Source of the DNA: Gloeophyllum trabeum ATCC 11539
Taxonomy: Eukaryota > Basidiomycota > Agaricomycetes > Gloeophyllales > Gloeophyllaceae
Assembly: GCF_000344685.1 (NCBI RefSeq)
Contig: NW_006920426.1
Coordinates: 243,266 to 255,532 of the forward strand
Direction: 5' to 3'
DNA: 12,267 nt
Below are positions 9,330-12,267 of this stretch, piece after piece. The notes beneath the pieces were generated by a model. That model had not been told where the DNA came from and did no database searches. It saw nothing but the letters and a program-made list of their open reading frames with translations. A program made the translations under genes and the position numbers. How positions within the stretch are numbered: position 1 is the stretch's first letter; each line of letters starts with the position of its first letter.

Positions 9330-10938
9330 ATGGATCCCTTTTCCCCTCCGCCTCTCCCGTATGTCTCTACCGTGCGCGTCGAGGTGCACGTCGGGTGGTT
9401 TGTCGACCCCAAGATGACCGCCCCGACGTCGAAGAGGCCGGAGCGTAGGCCGCTGTCCTTGACGCGGTCTATTCTCAATTTCGTCAAATTGGACTTGTAA
9501 GTGAGGCGCCCGTCGAGGCATGAATTGTGAGTGGCACTTACTGTCAACCCGCGAGCAGCTTCGATTCCAAGCGACGGTCTCGTCTCCCCTCCGAATCCAG
9601 GTCGAAATCGCCGTTAGACTTGTGCGTCAGGTGCCCCTCTTGGAGATTGTGGAAGTATAGTCTTATCTTCCTCGTAGTTTTGACACCAAGCGCCGGTCAT
9701 TCTCGAACACGCGGACCACCTCTTCGCCCAAGCCTAAATCCCCACAACCCCGCTCCCGCCGATCCAGCGACATCTCTCGTCCATATCCCATCCACCACCC
9801 AACGCGCCGTGCACAGATATCCCGCCGAATCCACTCCCTCCCCCCTGAGCTCCTCGCCCACATATTCGTGCTCGGCTCTCAAGATGATTACATGTTCCCC
9901 GTAACAGTATCGCACGTCTGCTTCACCTGGCGGGACGTCGCCCTGCGCACGCCCCCGCTCTGGCGCCGCATCTGCTTGGACCAGCGTACGGAAATGTGGA
10001 AGGAGCGTATCCGGCGCGCGAAGGCGTGTTCTTTGGATATCCAGCTGTCCTCGAAGATATACAGGAACGCGGACACGGGGAGGTTGGTACGCCACCAGGT
10101 TCTGGATTTCTATAACATCCACTGGTATATGCACGTCGCAAACCCCCTGATACACCGGTGGCGATCTCTGGAAATCGTATTCCATGATTACGCGCCCTGG
10201 CTCTGGAACGCCGCGCTCTCGGAGTGCTGCAGCAAGAATCCGTACCTCTCCGCTCCCGCCCTGGAAGAGCTCGTGCTTATCCATCCCACCAACGACGACA
10301 CGAAAGAATTCCTGCTCTTCGGCGGTCGTGCGCCGCAGCTACGCCGCGTCGCGCTGAATGGTATCCGCTTAGTCTGGCTCCCATCCTTATTTTCGAACCT
10401 GACGCTCTTGGATTACACGCATCACGGGTTCACCGTCGGCTCGCACGCGGTGGAGGAGGTGCTCAGCATGCTAAGCATATCCAGCCGCCTTACCGAGCTG
10501 CGGGTCACTTTCCCCGTCCGCATGGCGCACGCGCCGCCGCCTTCCATCTATCTCGCGCAAGTCCACCTGCCCTACCTCAGGAAACTAGCCTTACGCATCC
10601 AGTCCGCCGACATCCCCTTCGAGCTCCTCGCTGTCGCGACGCACCTCACCACACCGTACCTCCGCTCGCTGCACCTCCTCGACGAGCGGAACGCGCGCTA
10701 TTCCTTCCCGCGGCTGCACGCATTCCTGCGGGCGTTTCGGAAGCCGGACGGGCTGGCCAGTCTGCGGGTCGAGGGCGGCTGGTACGACTTTCGCTTGGTG
10801 GCGAAGTGGGTCGGCCGCCTGGGGAGCCTCGCGAGGTTCGTGGTGAAAGACGGGGACGGCAGGGAGCGAGTGCTGATTGGCGGGGTTGCGGGCGGCCGTT
10901 CGAGGACTGCGAGCAGGGGCAGAGAAGTGGGAAGGTGA
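9330..10938 (+). CDS. F-box protein
   Basis: Exons: 9330-9496, 9559-9621 and 9678-10938; 496 residues. The F-box lies at about 128-178: RRIHSLPPELLAHIF, then VSHVCFTWRDVALRTPPLWRRICL. This is the usual basidiomycete form, and would bind Skp1 and make the protein a substrate receptor of an SCF ubiquitin ligase. Downstream of the F-box are leucine-rich stretches without a clear domain (e.g. ALEELVLIHP, PQLRRVALNGIRLVWLPSLF, YLRSLHLLDERN), spaced like irregular leucine-rich repeats; these would be the target-recognition part. The region before the F-box is basic and Ser/Arg-rich with a repeated (L)DFFD(S/T)KRRS peptide at the exon joins. Start: the ATG at 9330 is supported by GC-rich third codon positions between 9330 and 9414. 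An in-frame ATG at 9414 has a better context (A at -3) and would give 468 residues. The target is unknown; such genes form large, fast-evolving families. Confidence 0.82.
9559..9705 (+). repeat. apparent tandem exon duplication in the F-box gene
   Basis: Exon 2 starts (9559-9587) and exon 3 starts (9678-9705) with related DNA: CTTCGATTCCAAGCGACGGTC against TTTTGACACCAAGCGCCGGTC, 16 of 21 identical. They encode FFDSKRRS and FFDTKRRS. Exons 1 and 2 also end alike (TTGGACTT and TTAGACTT, both encoding LD plus the first two bases of Phe), and both introns interrupt that Phe codon in phase 2. This fits a small exon-plus-intron duplication. Confidence 0.6.
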
Positions 10939-11337
10939 TGACCCCCTAACGACTTACGAATAACTTAAGTATTCGACCCAGACTTGCTCTAACTAACGTA
11001 CATTCGGACTTCTTGTGCCAATTAGTGCTTCGACATGCATGCATACATCCTATCCTGCTGTATCAAACAAACAATTCCGTACACCTATCCTACTAAACCA
11101 TGTACATAGTAGTACTTTGTTCTGTAGCGAATACCGAATCCAAGTTCCTTTCACCTTTATCTCGTTCGGGAGACGGGCCGGATATCCGCCCGGATAAGCG
11201 TCGGGACTCGGGACTTGGACGGTCTACTTCCAGTCTGGCATCTGCGTGCCGTGTACTGTCGATATGTACGTAGTCACGATGAGCACAACCTTCTGTCTCT
11301 CTCCCACACCGACCAAGAACAACAGCATCCACTCGAG
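10939..11337. other. intergenic region: F-box 3' flank and SDR promoter
   Basis: This is about 400 bp with no gene. The left half is AT-richer and should hold the F-box gene's poly(A) site. The right half is the SDR promoter and leader, with a CGGATATCCG palindrome at 11179-11188 and a C/T-rich leader near 11290-11310. I see no consensus TATA box within 100 bp of the SDR start. Confidence 0.55.
11179..11188. promoter_or_regulatory. CGG-N4-CCG palindrome
   Basis: CGGATATCCG is a perfect 10-bp palindrome about 150 bp upstream of the SDR start codon. Inverted CGG triplets are the usual half-sites of fungal Zn(II)2Cys6 regulators, although a 4-bp spacer is not one of the best-known spacings. A further CGGATAA follows at about 11191. 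Function is inferred only. Confidence 0.3.
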
Positions 11338-12267
11338 ATGTCCTCGCTGAAGCTCGAGAAACTGTACGACCTCACCGGCCGCGTCGCGCTCGTGACGGGC
11401 GGGGGCACGGGCATCGGGCTGATGATTGCGCAGGGGCTCGCGGCGAACGGCGCGAAGGTGTATATTACGGGCAGGCGGAAGGAGGTGCTGGAGAAGGTGG
11501 CGGGGGAGTGGAAGGCGAGTGGCGAGAACGGGTCGCTCGTGCCGTGAGTGCTGTTCACTAGTGGACGGCGGGCTAGTGTTGATTGGATGTACGCAGGCTG
11601 GCCATGGATGCGACGGACAAGGAGAGCATCATGTACGCGCGGAAGGAGGTCGAGGAGAAGGATGGGCGTCTGCACGTTCTCGTGAACAAGTGGGTTCTCC
11701 TCTCCTCCTGCAAGCCGCTCTGACATGTCCCCCCTCCCCACTAGCGCCGGCCAGACAGGCCCCCGCTCGGGCTTCATGAACGACCCGCAGGCGCCGGAGC
11801 GTAAGAACGCGGACACGTTCGGGCTCGCGCTCTTCGCGAACGAGGACATCGAGGGCTGGGCGGCGCTCTACAAGATCAACACCTTCTCGATCTTCTTCGT
11901 CACAACCGCGTTCCTCGGGCTGCTTGACAAGGGCAGCAAAGACCGCGCGGGGCACACGGCGTGCGTGATCAACATCACGAGCATCAGCGGGTACACGAAG
12001 CTCGCGCAGAACCACGTAAGTCTTAAGCGTGCTCTGTCCCTCCTCCGGTCCGTGAGCTGAGGCGGAGGAGTAGTTTTGCTACAACAGCGCGAAGGCGGCA
12101 GCCTCGCACCTTACCAAGATGATGGCGACCGAGTTCGCGCTCAAGGGCGTCGACGTGCGCGTGAACGGCATCGCGCCGGGGGTGTACGCGTCCGAGATGA
12201 CCTTTACCGACATCGACGGCGAGGAGCAGACCAACAAGGTCGGCCAGCCGCTGGTGTCGATACCCAT
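11338..12267 (+). CDS. short-chain dehydrogenase/reductase (SDR), 3' end beyond window
   Basis: Exons: 11338-11543, 11597-11689, 11745-12015 and 12074 to the window edge; 254 residues are visible. This is a classical SDR. The NAD(P)-binding motif is TGGGTGIG at residues 20-27; NNAG is at 99-102, with its second Asn codon split by the 11690-11744 intron. Asn145 lies in YKINTF, the likely catalytic Ser179 in INITSISGY, and the Tyr193/Lys197 pair in YNSAK, preceding the typical [14 protein letters not shown]. The tetrad is complete, so the enzyme should be active. Arg residues after the first beta strand (TGRRKE, 45-50) suggest NADPH preference. Similar fungal proteins are often annotated as 3-oxoacyl reductase or RhlG-like; the true substrate cannot be told. 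A longer-than-usual segment after NNAG (about 106-134) may shape the substrate pocket. The last visible codons (GQPLVSIP) precede the usual substrate-loop/RPG region, so about 40-50 residues are missing. The ATG at 11338 is the first that leads directly into the Rossmann fold. Confidence 0.9.

Noticed and set aside
8889..9499. Long plus-strand open frame running into F-box exon 1
   Set aside because: The part before 9330 gives a low-complexity translation with no domain and lies in a divergent promoter. GC-rich sequence with few stops explains it.
9697..10284. 195-codon minus-strand frame opposite the F-box gene
   Set aside because: It is the antisense shadow of a GC-rich coding exon, with no recognisable motif; the plus strand carries a clear F-box.
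10224..10949. 241-codon plus-strand frame within the F-box gene
   Set aside because: It is a frame shadow in GC-rich DNA, rich in Arg, Ala and Pro and domain-free, overlapping the true frame.
11274..12015. Minus-strand open frames opposite the SDR gene
   Set aside because: They are antisense shadows; the plus-strand exons contain the full set of SDR motifs.
1..12267. Transposon, CRISPR array or biosynthetic gene cluster
   Set aside because: I saw no terminal repeats, transposase, reverse transcriptase, spaced direct repeats, or polyketide, peptide or terpene synthase core genes.

Overview
This window looks like nuclear DNA from a basidiomycete fungus, probably an Agaricomycete. The genes are cut by many very short introns (47 to 65 nt; usually GTRNGT donors and CAG or TAG acceptors), often around small exons. 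Coding regions are GC-rich, genes are tightly packed on both strands, and no bacterial-style operons or ribosome binding sites are visible. The protein types (secreted CE8 pectin methylesterase, fungal FAD_binding_2 oxidoreductase, HAT/RRM splicing factor, F-box protein, SDR) fit a plant-biomass-degrading mushroom or polypore. That placement is inference from sequence character only; no database search was possible.

Layout. 1-1063: no supportable gene; its right end is the promoter of the next gene, with a TATA box at 983-989. 1064-2460 (+): secreted pectin methylesterase in seven exons, one of only 10 nt. 2485-4156 (-): FAD-dependent oxidoreductase of the tricarballylate dehydrogenase/fumarate reductase type, three exons, tail-to-tail with the pectinesterase and 24 bp between stop codons. 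4157-4468: short intergenic region. 4469-8817 (-): a 24-exon gene for a 1028-residue U4/U6 snRNP assembly factor of the Prp24/SART3 family, with N-terminal HAT repeats, an NLS-like linker, four RRMs and a C-terminal Lsm-binding motif. 8818-9329: divergent promoter region. 9330-10938 (+): F-box protein, three exons, with an apparent small exon duplication near its N-terminus. 10939-11337: intergenic. 11338 to the window edge (+): short-chain dehydrogenase/reductase, four exons seen, 3' end missing.

The genes do not form an obvious pathway. The pectinesterase acts on cell-wall pectin outside the cell, the flavoprotein and SDR are metabolic redox enzymes, and Prp24/SART3 and the F-box protein are housekeeping or regulatory. 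I see no secondary-metabolite cluster, transposon, tRNA, rRNA or CRISPR array, and no clear previously undescribed system. The points most worth a second look are the 10-nt micro-exon, the HAT plus four-RRM architecture with three in-frame splice acceptors before RRM4, the exon duplication in the F-box gene, and a few motif clusters in promoters. All gene models were built by hand from splice signals, reading-frame continuity and recognised protein motifs, and every reported exon chain keeps an open frame.
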